The notes under the pieces are model-generated. The model made no database searches. It was given only the letters and a program-made list of their open reading frames with translations, and was not told the DNA's origin. Of a DNA stretch of 64,000 nt, positions 17,739-25,753 are shown piece after piece (position 1 is the first letter of the stretch; every line of letters starts with the position of its first letter). A program made the translations under genes and the position numbers. The stretch is from Leptospira licerasiae serovar Varillal str. VAR 010 (GTDB taxonomy: Bacteria; Spirochaetota; Leptospiria; Leptospirales; Leptospiraceae). The DNA lies in NCBI RefSeq assembly GCF_000244755.1, contig NZ_AHOO02000009.1:267552-331551 (forward strand). The letters run 5' to 3'.

Positions 17739-18494
17739 TCAATAATTCAGTTTTAAGATCCGGATCTCTTTTTCCTCGAAACGAAGAGTTTCCTTGAGTT
17801 GGCTAAATCTTTCTACAGAGAAAGGGGACTCGGGAGAACGGAGTTCTTTTTTTAACTTTAGAACTTCTTCATATAGTTCGAGTAGTTCCAAAGTGTTGCC
17901 TTTCGCTTCCTTTGAATATAGCGCGCGGAACATCGGGCCGATCCTGGAAGGAATGTCTGAGTTTACTATTTCTGCGATCCCAAGATCTTCGATATGTCGG
18001 AACATCCAGTTCTGGAGATAGACTGTTAGTAGTCTTTCCATTCGGACCACGTCTTCCTTAGTATTGCGAGGAACGATCCCTTTGTAGAATCTATAACGTT
18101 TTCTTAAATATTTACCTGCAGTGTTTCCATCGATCGGATCTAATTTAAGTTTATCCCATTCTTCTTTGATGACTGGAAAGTATTCCGATCCGAAATAAGG
18201 CTCGCCGAGTTCGCAGATATGGATGGCTCCCGGGTCGTAACTTCTCATTCTGGTACGGAATCCGTCCCAATCTGCTGCGAGTAAATTGACCTGTCCCTGG
18301 CTTTGGAGCGGTTCCATAGCTCTGTTGATTTCTCGGATAAAATTTCCTTTGAGTTGATCGGACGGATCCGCAAGCACTAGGAAATTGAAGTCGGAGGATT
18401 CGTCTCCTTCTCCTCTTTGTCTGGAACCAAAAAATATGAGTTCGAATGGTTTTAGGGAGGAGACGCTGGATAGATTTTCTTTAATTCGTTCCAT
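17739..18494 (-). CDS. Nucleotidyltransferase-fold protein
   Basis: 251 residues. The N-terminal NTase motif reads FELIFFGSRQRGEGDESSDFNFLVLA: the GSxxxG loop is intact, but the usual SDxD is SDFN, so the second metal ligand is Asn. The C-terminal half is helical, with KYLRKRYRFYKGIVPRN, and may be a HEPN-like helper domain. Loss of one acidic ligand suggests altered or lost nucleotidyl transfer. Not part of an obvious toxin-antitoxin pair. Confidence 0.65.
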   Translation of the reverse strand: MERIKENLSSVSSLKPFELIFFGSRQRGEGDESSDFNFLVLADPSDQLKGNFIREINRAMEPLQSQGQVNLLAADWDGFRTRMRSYDPGAIHICELGEPYFGSEYFPVIKEEWDKLKLDPIDGNTAGKYLRKRYRFYKGIVPRNTKEDVVRMERLLTVYLQNWMFRHIEDLGIAEIVNSDIPSRIGPMFRALYSKEAKGNTLELLELYEEVLKLKKELRSPESPFSVERFSQLKETLRFEEKEIRILKLNY

Positions 18495-18542
18495 GGCTCG
18501 GTCGCTTTGGTCTCTACTCAGGGTATGTTTAGAAGAAGGTCA

Positions 18543-18749
18543 CTATTCGAAAAACAAACGCATCCTGGAAAGGTTTTCCAAAATGGCTTTGTAAGCCCGA
18601 TCCCTATCTTCCGGATCTCCGAAGGGTAATGATTTTACATGGTTGAAGTCATGGTAGGTAATCTCTATGGAGTTTGCCGCCATGTTCTTTTTAATGGAGG
18701 AGATATAGTCTAGATTAATGACCTCGGTATCCCCCAATTTCAACCACAT
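18543..18749 (-). CDS. Small conserved-looking protein, 68 aa
   Basis: 68 residues: MWLKLGDTEVINLDYISSIKKN and then NSIEITYHDFNHVKSLPFGDPEDRDRAYKAILENL. Short beta strands followed by one helix. This is the pattern of small DNA- or nucleotide-neutral PH-like or LytTR-unrelated modules; I do not recognise a family. It lies 48 bp upstream of the nucleotidyltransferase gene on the same strand and may share its transcript. Confidence 0.55.
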   Translation of the reverse strand: MWLKLGDTEVINLDYISSIKKNMAANSIEITYHDFNHVKSLPFGDPEDRDRAYKAILENLSRMRLFFE

Positions 18750-18827
18750 TCTATCTTATCCCCGGGATATCTTCTCCCCGCCGGATAACATACTTTCCGG
18801 ATCAAAATCGGTCAAGAAAATACACTT

Positions 18828-19376
18828 TTAAAAAGCTTTTATTCCCCGGCTTACGAATTCGTGGAATTCCTTTCCTAATTCAGCGGTGCTTAATCCCTTT
18901 TTGTTCTCCAGCTGGGTTTCAAATACGAATATGAAGGTCTCTTTTTGCCATTCCCAACGGACGTAACATTTTTCCGTTCCGGAACCTTTAAAGCAGCCTG
19001 AGAATACTGTGGCTCTGGAATTTTCCCCCATCGGGAAATATTGGAATTGTCTGGAATTGAATTTTGACTGGTCTGTTTCGGATACCAATTGTCTGAAATC
19101 GTTGGAATTATCCTCTGTATAAGAGGAGGCACGGAAACTTTCGAAGCTTGAATTTGTGTCGGATATTTTACATTCGTAGAATAAACCCCTGGCAAACAAT
19201 CTTCCCGAATTCAGTAAAACGGAATGTCCGCCTGTATAATATACTACATCGTAATTGAGTCGAAGTGCCGACGGATTTTCAGCTACGACCGAGGTCGGAT
19301 TTTCCTGGTGGCTTTTGCATTCTGAGAGGACAAGCGCGAATATGAGTACAATAGCAATTCTAAAAACCGATCTCAT
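18828..19376 (-). CDS. Putative lipoprotein
   Basis: About 182 residues from the ATG at 19376, chosen because it gives a lipoprotein signal peptide, MRSVFRIAIVLIFALVLSEC, with lipobox LSEC; the frame is open for another 30 residues upstream. The mature part is soluble with aromatic-rich beta segments (YYTGGHSVLLNSGRLF, CYVRWEWQKETFIFVFETQ). Its start overlaps the end of the kamA-like gene by 17 bp. Function unknown; probably a membrane-anchored periplasmic or surface protein. Confidence 0.65.
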   Translation of the reverse strand: MRSVFRIAIVLIFALVLSECKSHQENPTSVVAENPSALRLNYDVVYYTGGHSVLLNSGRLFARGLFYECKISDTNSSFESFRASSYTEDNSNDFRQLVSETDQSKFNSRQFQYFPMGENSRATVFSGCFKGSGTEKCYVRWEWQKETFIFVFETQLENKKGLSTAELGKEFHEFVSRGIKAF

Positions 19377-20469
19377 ACAGATCTCCTTTATAATTCCGGA
19401 ATACATAAGAAGAATTTTTGGTTTCTTCCAGATAGTTCGCAGGTAGGGGAACTTTTCCTCCTCCACCTGTCAGATCCACAACGTACAATGGCACACTTAG
19501 TCCGCTGATACTTCCTCGGATCTGTTTCATGAGTTCTACACCTTCTTCTATCGGGACCCTAAAATGAGAAGATCCGAATACCTCGTCGCATTGGTGCAAA
19601 TAATAAGGTTTGATCCCGATTTTGGTCAGCCCGTAGAATAAATCTGTCAAAGCTCCTACGGAATTATTGATCCCTTTTAGCAGCACAGCCTGGTTCAAAA
19701 CCGTTACCGCGCCTTCTTTCACTAACATTCCGATCCTTTCCTTCACTAGTTCCGTAAGTTCCTTGGAATGATTGAAATGTGTGACCAGATAGATCGGAAA
19801 ATGTTTTTTGAGGACCTGGCAAAGTTCCGACGTAATCCTCATAGGAAGTGTAACTGGGTACCTTGTATGGATCCGCACCTGGTTGATATGTGGAATAGAT
19901 TTTAATTCGCCCAGAAGAAAATCCAGTTTGGAATCTGAAAGATTCAAAGGGTCTCCTCCGGAAAGGATCACTTCTTTGATCTCGGTATGTTCTCTAAAAT
20001 ATGCTAACGCGTCTTTCCAGTCTTCCGCGCCTGGAGTTTCTGAAGATTGGGATACTTTTCTTTTTCGAGTGCAGAATCTACAATATACAGCGCATACATG
20101 AGATAAATACCAAAGCGCTCTGTCGGGGTAACGATGAGTCAGTCCTTTGACTGGCATATAGGATTCTTCTGCCAAAGGATCTCTTCTGTCCCAGGCTCTT
20201 GTATGCAATTCTTCTTTTCTTGGTAAAACTTGTAGTCGGATAGGACAGTTTGGATCTTCCGGATCCGCTAAGTTAAGATAATAAGGAGTAGCAGAGAAGC
20301 TGAACACTTCCGAGCAAGCGAGTAACGCTTCTTTTTCTTCCGAACTGATCCGGATATACTTTTCCAATTCGGATGTATCTTTGATCCGATTTTGGATTTG
20401 CCATTTCCAATCCAACCATTCGGGTTCGGATACAGCCTTTCTTTTTAAATGTGAGGAAACTAATTCCAA
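19360..20469 (-). CDS. Lysine 2,3-aminomutase family radical SAM protein (KamA/EpmB-like)
   Basis: 369 residues. The radical-SAM cluster motif is CAVYCRFC (C126, C130, C133), and the PLP lysine is in GGGGK (K339). The enzyme moves an amino group from C2 to C3 of lysine using a 5'-deoxyadenosyl radical and PLP. The length is nearer EpmB (about 340) than clostridial KamA (about 416). EpmB makes the beta-lysine used to modify EF-P, and efp lies 1.7 kb away with a lysine at the target position. No epmA is visible here, so the link is an inference. Confidence 0.8.
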   Translation of the reverse strand: MELVSSHLKRKAVSEPEWLDWKWQIQNRIKDTSELEKYIRISSEEKEALLACSEVFSFSATPYYLNLADPEDPNCPIRLQVLPRKEELHTRAWDRRDPLAEESYMPVKGLTHRYPDRALWYLSHVCAVYCRFCTRKRKVSQSSETPGAEDWKDALAYFREHTEIKEVILSGGDPLNLSDSKLDFLLGELKSIPHINQVRIHTRYPVTLPMRITSELCQVLKKHFPIYLVTHFNHSKELTELVKERIGMLVKEGAVTVLNQAVLLKGINNSVGALTDLFYGLTKIGIKPYYLHQCDEVFGSSHFRVPIEEGVELMKQIRGSISGLSVPLYVVDLTGGGGKVPLPANYLEETKNSSYVFRNYKGDLYEIGF

Positions 20470-20537
20470 GAAGCCCTCTTACTGATGGATTCTCATGCCT
20501 ACAATTCCAGTCAACCGAGTATCCGTATAAAAAAGAA

Positions 20538-20557
20538 GGAAACCAACATAGGTTTCC
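20538..20557 (-). terminator. Stem-loop terminator, minus strand
   Basis: GGAAACC and GGTTTCC pair around a 6-base loop. Read on the minus strand the stem is followed by TTCTTTTTT. It lies 68 bp upstream of the KamA-like start and can insulate that gene. Confidence 0.6.
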
Positions 20558-20703
20558 ATTCGAGTCGTTTATTTATATAACCTCGAGGAGAATGCCCATC
20601 AGTTAAAGTTGGAGACTTAGGAGAAGGATGAGCAAGATTTCCCGTTTTCTGTTTTTGCCGAAGCGGAATTTTGCCCGAAACCGCATTCATGCTTTTTACG
20701 GGG

Positions 20704-20724
20704 AAAAAGTCCTCCCGAGGACTT
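20704..20724 (-). terminator. Stem-loop terminator of the 20741 gene
   Basis: AAGTCCTC-CC-GAGGACTT is a perfect hairpin. On the minus strand it is followed by TTTTT, 17 bp after the stop of the small secreted-protein gene. The rest of 20470-20740 holds no gene that I can support. Confidence 0.7.
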
Positions 20725-20740
20725 ACAGAATGAAAACCGG

Positions 20741-21061
20741 TCAGACCGGAGGGGGAAGGAAAAGATAACGATACGCTAGGGCGTGAAAATGAAAATTGCG
20801 ACTTGAATCGTTTGGAATAAGACTACTATTTAATCCGGAAGCTATTTGGGAGAATTTAGCAAGAAACCCGACGACTGCGTCGTCTGCGCTTGCGGAGAAT
20901 AAGGATGGGAGTCCTTGGTCATCACCATCTCTAAAGGATTGTGTTCTCGATTTTTTTTGGAAGGAGTAACTTTTAGCGGTACTATAATCTCTGGCCACGA
21001 CCTCGCTGAATAGAGCGAGTACCATGAATAAGATCAGAGGTAAAAGCCAAAGCCGCTTCAT
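20741..21061 (-). CDS. Small secreted hypothetical protein
   Basis: 106 residues with a signal peptide (MKRLWLLPLILFMVLALFSEVVA, likely cleavage after VVA). The mature part of about 83 residues is Ser/Phe/Asp-rich (SYSFQKKSRTQSFRDGDDQG). It has no Cys and no recognised domain. It ends in LFLPPPV. It stands alone between two terminator-like hairpins and the pstS gene. Function unknown. Confidence 0.5.
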   Translation of the reverse strand: MKRLWLLPLILFMVLALFSEVVARDYSTAKSYSFQKKSRTQSFRDGDDQGLPSLFSASADDAVVGFLAKFSQIASGLNSSLIPNDSSRNFHFHALAYRYLFLPPPV

Positions 21062-21125
21062 ATCTATCTAAACTTAGACGGAACAAAACGGCTTTCGCAA
21101 CCTTTTTTCGGGGGGAAATCGGAAT

Positions 21126-22034
21126 TTATGGTTTGATCGCTTCTACTTCCACAGTACTTAAAGTACTTCTTAAATAGCCGCTTTTTAGCACCATTGCTTG
21201 TCCTTCTTCCGAAGTGATATAAGTAATGAACTCATCAATTTTTTTACCTCTATCGGAGAGATAAAATAGGTACAATCCTCTAGAGAGTTTGTACTTTCTT
21301 TCGGAGACATTTTGGATGCTTGGCTCCACAAAAGGATCCTTTCCGGTTTTGGAATAAGGAACAGCTTTCACTTTTCCTTTGTTCTGGATCTGTGCACTTC
21401 CCATTCCCATAAACCCAACGGACGCTGTGTCCTTCTCGATCAGATCAGCCATCTCATCGTTATCTGCCACCACCTTGGAATCGTTAGTGAACTCTTTCTT
21501 TTTAGAAACTTGGTATTCTTTTTCTCCTAAGTCCCTTTGTCTTAAGATATGAGTCTCGAAATAAGAGGCAGTCCCACTCTTATCGTTTCGAAGGACAACA
21601 TGGATCGGTCCGGGCTTTCCGCCAACTTGGGACCAATCTTTTATTTCTCCGGAGAATATTTTGGAGATCTGTTCCAAAGTAAGTTTAGAAACTGAGTTAG
21701 CGGGATTGACTACTACAGCAATTCCATCGTAACCGATCAGTACATTCTCGAATCTTCCTTTCCTTTCAAACTGGGTTTGTTCTTCCGGAGTCAGCGTTCT
21801 GGAAGAGGCAGCTATATCCGTTTTTCCTTCGAATAGTTTTTCAATCCCTTCAAAGGAACCTCCTCCTTGGACGGTCACTTCTACGTTCGGATTCTTCTTA
21901 GCGTATCCGGCCGCTACCACATTCAATAATGTATGCATGGTTTCGGAGCCTGTAATCAGTAAGGGTTCTTTTTTGCAATTGGCAACCGTTAGCACGGTAG
22001 ACAGAAGGAGTAAGAGCGTTAATTTTTGTTTCAT
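21126..22034 (-). CDS. PstS-type phosphate-binding lipoprotein
   Basis: 302 residues. Lipoprotein signal MKQKLTLLLLLSTVLTVANC (lipobox VANC). The phosphate-binding pattern is present: GSETMHTLLNVVAAGYAKKNPNVEVTVQGGGSFEGIEKL, then TDIAASSRTLTPEE and VLRNDKSGTASYFETHIL. In the periplasm it would deliver phosphate to a Pst ABC transporter; no permease gene is in the window, so this is an orphan copy, possibly a phosphate sensor or scavenger. Confidence 0.85.
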   Translation of the reverse strand: MKQKLTLLLLLSTVLTVANCKKEPLLITGSETMHTLLNVVAAGYAKKNPNVEVTVQGGGSFEGIEKLFEGKTDIAASSRTLTPEEQTQFERKGRFENVLIGYDGIAVVVNPANSVSKLTLEQISKIFSGEIKDWSQVGGKPGPIHVVLRNDKSGTASYFETHILRQRDLGEKEYQVSKKKEFTNDSKVVADNDEMADLIEKDTASVGFMGMGSAQIQNKGKVKAVPYSKTGKDPFVEPSIQNVSERKYKLSRGLYLFYLSDRGKKIDEFITYITSEEGQAMVLKSGYLRSTLSTVEVEAIKP

Positions 22035-22214
22035 CGAGTCTTTGGTTCTCCGGAAATCTTTTCCAAAGGGGGATTCTCCTCTTGTAAGGGTAAAAGTCGA
22101 ACGGATTTTGGCCCTGAAATATTACAATTAACGAAGGTAGCCGGAGTACATCGCTTGACACATGGCCTTCCCGCAAGGATATAGAAGTAGCGTAATCTTT
22201 ATTTTAGGTCGTTT

Positions 22215-22781
22215 ATGAACTTAGGTATCACTGAAGTTAGAAAAGGAATGGTTCTCAAGGTAGAAGGAGAACTTTATTCCGTTGTAAAAAGCGAATTCGT
22301 AAATCCGGGAAAAGGTTCTGCCTTTATCCGTACAAAATTAAAGAACCTGGTCCGTAACAGTTCCATCGAAAGGACCTTCAAGGCTGCGGAAAAATTAGAA
22401 TCAGTCGAATTGGAAAAGAGACAGATGACCATCTGTTACTCCGAGGGTGACGATATCATCTTCATGGACACGAACGACTTCGAACAGATTCCCGTTTCTA
22501 AAGAATACTTAGAAGATATCCTTCCATTCTTAAAAGAAGAGACCGCTATGGAAGTTTCCTTCTACGAAGGTAAACCGATCGGAGTGACTCCTCCGAACTT
22601 TGCGATCCTGGAAGTTACTTATGCGGAAGAGGGTCTAAAAGGAGACACCTCCGGAACCGCTCTCAAAAGAGTGACTGTCGAGACCGGGGGAGAGATCAAC
22701 GTACCTATTTTTATTAAACAAGGTGATTCTATCCGGATCGACTTGAGAGATCTTACCTACGTGGAGAGGGTCAATAAATAA
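22215..22781 (+). CDS. efp: Elongation factor P
   Basis: 188 residues with the three OB/KOW-like domains of EF-P. It binds the ribosome between the P and E sites and relieves stalling at polyproline. The tip loop is VNPGKGSAF with K33, equivalent to E. coli K34, the residue beta-lysylated by EpmA/EpmB; a KamA/EpmB-like gene lies at 19360-20469. The signature near the end (GDSIRIDLRDLTYVERV) is normal. Transcribed divergently from pstS across a 180-bp gap. Confidence 0.96.
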   Translation: MNLGITEVRKGMVLKVEGELYSVVKSEFVNPGKGSAFIRTKLKNLVRNSSIERTFKAAEKLESVELEKRQMTICYSEGDDIIFMDTNDFEQIPVSKEYLEDILPFLKEETAMEVSFYEGKPIGVTPPNFAILEVTYAEEGLKGDTSGTALKRVTVETGGEINVPIFIKQGDSIRIDLRDLTYVERVNK

Positions 22782-22792
22782 GGTTTTATAAA

Positions 22793-22868
22793 GCGGCCTT
22801 CCAAACAAAAAGGGCCGCATCTACCGCTTGAGGGTGCGGAGCTAAAAAGGAACACCACCTAAAGGAGG
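22793..22868 (+). promoter_or_regulatory. Structured leader, candidate SAM-II-like riboswitch
   Basis: Between efp and mtnD. A perfect stem GCGGCC (22793-22798)/GGCCGC (22813-22818) encloses an A-rich loop starting TTCC. A second stem CCGC (22824-22827)/GCGG (22836-22839) follows, then AGCTAAAAAGG (22840-22850), which matches the conserved 3' strand of SAM-II riboswitches (GCUAAAAAGG). Two pseudoknots are possible: TTCC (22799-22802) with GGAA (22849-22852), and GGTG (22833-22836) with CACC (22853-22856). The ribosome site AAAGGAGG (22861-22868) is directly downstream. The fit to SAM-II is partial: its usual first pseudoknot strand is missing. Confidence 0.35.
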
Positions 22869-22874
22869 GCGCAA

Positions 22875-23408
22875 ATGGCGACTATTATCCAAAAACCGGG
22901 ACTACCGGAAATCAAAGACAACACTGAAGTTAAATCTTTTCTGAATAAAAGAGGGATCGAGTACGATCATTGGCCGGTTCCTAGCGCCTCTAATTCTCTT
23001 ACCGATAAATTGACTCTTGTGGATGATGAGAAGGAAGCTCTTCTTAAAAATTTGGACAATCGTTTTGAGACTTTAAAGGAAAAAGAAGGATATCAATCCA
23101 GAGACTTGATCGTTCTTCATCCACAAGTTCCCGGCTTGAACGAGATGTTAGCTAAATTCGATAAAGTGCATTATCATACCGATGACGAAGTTCGTTATAT
23201 CGTGGACGGGTCGGGTATTTTCGGATTCTCTCTCTCCGGCGAAAAGTTTTTAGTGAAGGTGGAGAAGAACGACTTCATCTCCGTTCCTAAAAATACGAAT
23301 CACTGGTTCACTCTAGACGAGAACAAAAGGATCAAAGCGGTCCGTTATTTTCAAGACATGAGCGGTTGGGTCCCTAATTACGTAGAAGAGACTACGGCTC
23401 TAGTCTAA
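22875..23408 (+). CDS. mtnD: Acireductone dioxygenase
   Basis: 177-residue cupin of the methionine salvage pathway. It cleaves acireductone to the keto-acid precursor of methionine. The metal ligands are visible: H99, H101 and E105 in VHYHTDDE and H143 in TNHWF. It follows a structured leader and a strong AAAGGAGG ribosome site. The mtnB gene begins 3 bp after its stop. Salvage recycles methylthioadenosine made by the speE reaction upstream. Confidence 0.95.
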   Translation: MATIIQKPGLPEIKDNTEVKSFLNKRGIEYDHWPVPSASNSLTDKLTLVDDEKEALLKNLDNRFETLKEKEGYQSRDLIVLHPQVPGLNEMLAKFDKVHYHTDDEVRYIVDGSGIFGFSLSGEKFLVKVEKNDFISVPKNTNHWFTLDENKRIKAVRYFQDMSGWVPNYVEETTALV

Positions 23409-23411
23409 AGA

Positions 23412-24047
23412 ATGTCCCCAAAAAAGATCCTGACCCGCTTGGCGGAGTCGGGAGTTCTATATCATTCTAAAGGGTGGATGCCTGGAACTGCAGGTAATCT
23501 TTCCATCAAAGACGAAAAAGATCCTAACGTGTTCTGGGTCAGCGGAAGCGGTTTGGATAAGAACAAACTGACTCGAAAAGATTTTCTTCCTGTCGAGATC
23601 CAATCCGGAAAAGTATTAGAAGGTTGGAAAGGTAGAGAAGGTCTCAAACCTTCTGCGGAAACTTCTATTCACAGAGCGGTTTATAAAGCGTTTCCTGAAA
23701 TGGGATGTTCTCTCCATGTTCACACTCCTGAATCCAATCTGATCGAGATAGGAGTTTCCAAAGAGGATCCTATCAAGGATCTTCCGCTTCTTCCTTTAGA
23801 GATCATCAAGGCATTCGGTATCTGGGATGAGAATCCGAATGTTTCCGTTCCGGTCCTATATAATTATCCAAAGGTCCAAGATATCTCAGATCATTTGGAA
23901 CAACATCTGATCGAAACAAAACCCAGAGTCCCGTTTTGTATTATAGAAAAACATGGGATCACTGTTTGGGGAAAGGACCTGATCCAGGCGAATCGACATT
24001 TGGAAGCCGCGGATTTTTTACTAAAAGTGCGGGCGATGTCCAAATAA
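23412..24047 (+). CDS. mtnB: Methylthioribulose-1-phosphate dehydratase
   Basis: 211-residue class II aldolase-fold zinc enzyme. Motifs: GTAGNLSIKD, FWVSGSGLDK, the catalytic Glu in PSAETSIHRA, the zinc ligands in HVHTPES, and a third His in IEKHGITVWGKD. It dehydrates methylthioribulose-1-phosphate in methionine salvage, two steps before the mtnD reaction. Tightly packed between mtnD and the SDR gene, so one operon. MtnC, K and A are not in the window. Confidence 0.93.
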   Translation: MSPKKILTRLAESGVLYHSKGWMPGTAGNLSIKDEKDPNVFWVSGSGLDKNKLTRKDFLPVEIQSGKVLEGWKGREGLKPSAETSIHRAVYKAFPEMGCSLHVHTPESNLIEIGVSKEDPIKDLPLLPLEIIKAFGIWDENPNVSVPVLYNYPKVQDISDHLEQHLIETKPRVPFCIIEKHGITVWGKDLIQANRHLEAADFLLKVRAMSK

Positions 24048-24051
24048 GAAC

Positions 24052-24735
24052 ATGGAACTGAAAAAAATCCTGGTAGTCGGGGCCGGATCCGGGATCGGCA
24101 GATCTTTATTAGAAAAACTGAATACGATTCCGGAATATTTCCCGATCGGCGTTTCCAGAAGAGGCAGGCCCTTGGAGGAAAGTTTCGAAAGAGGAAGGAA
24201 TTACTACTGCGATCTGGGGGACCCGGAACAGATCCGTAAATTTTCCTCTTTTCTTTCGGAACGTTGGACCGAGATCCATGCAATCTACTTCGCTTCCGGA
24301 GACGGTCTATTCTTGAAAATAGAAGATCTAGAATGGGAAGATCTTCAAAAACATCTTACTCTCAACTTAAGCGCTCCCATTTTACTGACTTCTAAACTTC
24401 TGCCTTTTATGAAGAAGGGATCTCTTCTCTGTTATATTTCTTCCACAGCGGGCAGGCAGGGCTTTCCGGAATCTTCTCCTTATTGCGCATCTAAACATGG
24501 ACTGGCCGGTTTTGCGAAGGCGATCCGAGAAGAAGTGAAGGGCCGCGGGATACGAGTGACTACTGTGTATGCAGGAGCGATCGACACTCCTATCTGGGAC
24601 GGAAGAGAAGGTTTTAATAGAGAAGATATGATCCCGGCGTCGGACGCCGCGGTCTTTTTAGAAAGTTTATATTCTCTTCCTGCGAGCTTTAATCAGGACG
24701 AGATACTTTTTCTTCCGCCGAAAGGTGTGCTTTAA
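24052..24735 (+). CDS. Short-chain dehydrogenase/reductase
   Basis: 227 residues. NAD(P) site ILVVGAGSGIGRSLLEKL, catalytic Ser in YISSTAGRQG and YxxxK in SPYCASKHGLAGF. Start 4 bp after the mtnB stop, so probably part of the salvage operon, but no SDR has a fixed place in that pathway and the substrate is unknown. It ends 3 bp from the convergent HD-GYP gene. Confidence 0.88.
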   Translation: MELKKILVVGAGSGIGRSLLEKLNTIPEYFPIGVSRRGRPLEESFERGRNYYCDLGDPEQIRKFSSFLSERWTEIHAIYFASGDGLFLKIEDLEWEDLQKHLTLNLSAPILLTSKLLPFMKKGSLLCYISSTAGRQGFPESSPYCASKHGLAGFAKAIREEVKGRGIRVTTVYAGAIDTPIWDGREGFNREDMIPASDAAVFLESLYSLPASFNQDEILFLPPKGVL

Positions 24736-24738
24736 ATT

Positions 24739-25734
24739 TCAGGTTTCCGCCCAACGTTCTCGGATCTCTAAAAGTTCAGGCATCAGATTTAAGAAGATAG
24801 GAACAAGCCCTGGATCAAAATGAGATCCGGCGCCCTTTCGGATATGGTTGACCGCGTCTTCTATACTCCAGGCTTTTTTATAAGGTCTTTCAGTAGTCAG
24901 AGCGTCGAATACGTCTGCAATCGTTACGATCCTTGCCTCGATAGGGATCGTATCTCCTTTGATCCCGTTCGGATAACCGCTCCCGTCCCATTTTTCGTGA
25001 TGGTTCAATGCGATACTTTTCGCCATTTGTAACAGAGAAGAATCGTGATCTCCGATGATCTCCGCGCCTATGGTAGGATGTGTTTTCATGATCTCCCATT
25101 CTTCGGGGTCAAGTTTACCAGGTTTTTGTAATATACGATCCGGGATCCCTATTTTACCTATATCGTGCATGGGAGAAGCATGTAATATTTTTTCCGCAAT
25201 TTCCTCCGAGTGACCCAAAGCTTTCGCCAAAGTTTGGGAATAATGGCTCATTCGGATAACGTGAAGGCCTGTTTCGTTATCCTTATATTCTGCTGCGAGT
25301 CCTAATCTTTGGATGATCTGGAGCCTTGTTTCTTTTAATTCGTCGTTCCTTACCAAGGAGAGATGAGTTTTTACTCTTGCTTTTACGATTGCAGGGCTTA
25401 CCGGTTTTGTAATATAATCTACGGCTCCCGCTTCGAAACCGTCCGCTTCATCTTCTTCTTCCGCCATTGCGGTTACGAATATAACGGGTATTCTGGAAGT
25501 AGAGGGTTCACTTCTGAGCTTTTTACAAGTTTCATGTCCAGTTATTCCCGGCATCATTACATCCAAAAGGATAAGATTCGGTTTTTCAGAAATAGAGAGT
25601 TCTATTGCCTTGATCCCGTCCTTGGCGAAAAAGAGTCTATAATCTTCTTGTAATATTTCTTTGAGCACCTTTAAGTTGGCCGCTTCATCGTCTACGATTA
25701 ATATTTTGGGTCTATAATCTAGGAGATGGCTCAT
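24739..25734 (-). CDS. Response regulator with HD-GYP output (c-di-GMP phosphodiesterase)
   Basis: 331 residues. Residues 8-125 form a receiver domain (ILIVDDEAAN, phospho-acceptor D58 in LILLDVMMPG, VTAMAEE, KPVSP). The C-terminal HD-GYP domain has HASPMHDIGKIGIPDRIL, MKTHPTIGAEI, NHHEKWDGSGYPNG and ADVFDALTTERPYKKAW, all metal and GYP motifs intact, so it should hydrolyse cyclic di-GMP. It is the last gene of a four-gene minus-strand signalling block; the kinases upstream are likely its phosphodonors. Confidence 0.92.
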   Translation of the reverse strand: MSHLLDYRPKILIVDDEAANLKVLKEILQEDYRLFFAKDGIKAIELSISEKPNLILLDVMMPGITGHETCKKLRSEPSTSRIPVIFVTAMAEEEDEADGFEAGAVDYITKPVSPAIVKARVKTHLSLVRNDELKETRLQIIQRLGLAAEYKDNETGLHVIRMSHYSQTLAKALGHSEEIAEKILHASPMHDIGKIGIPDRILQKPGKLDPEEWEIMKTHPTIGAEIIGDHDSSLLQMAKSIALNHHEKWDGSGYPNGIKGDTIPIEARIVTIADVFDALTTERPYKKAWSIEDAVNHIRKGAGSHFDPGLVPIFLNLMPELLEIRERWAET

Positions 25735-25753
25735 TCTATTTTCCGAAGTCCGT

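Noticed and set aside
22793..22818. efp terminator
   Set aside because: The GCGGCC/GGCCGC stem is not followed by a T-run, and conserved-looking structure continues to the mtnD ribosome site.
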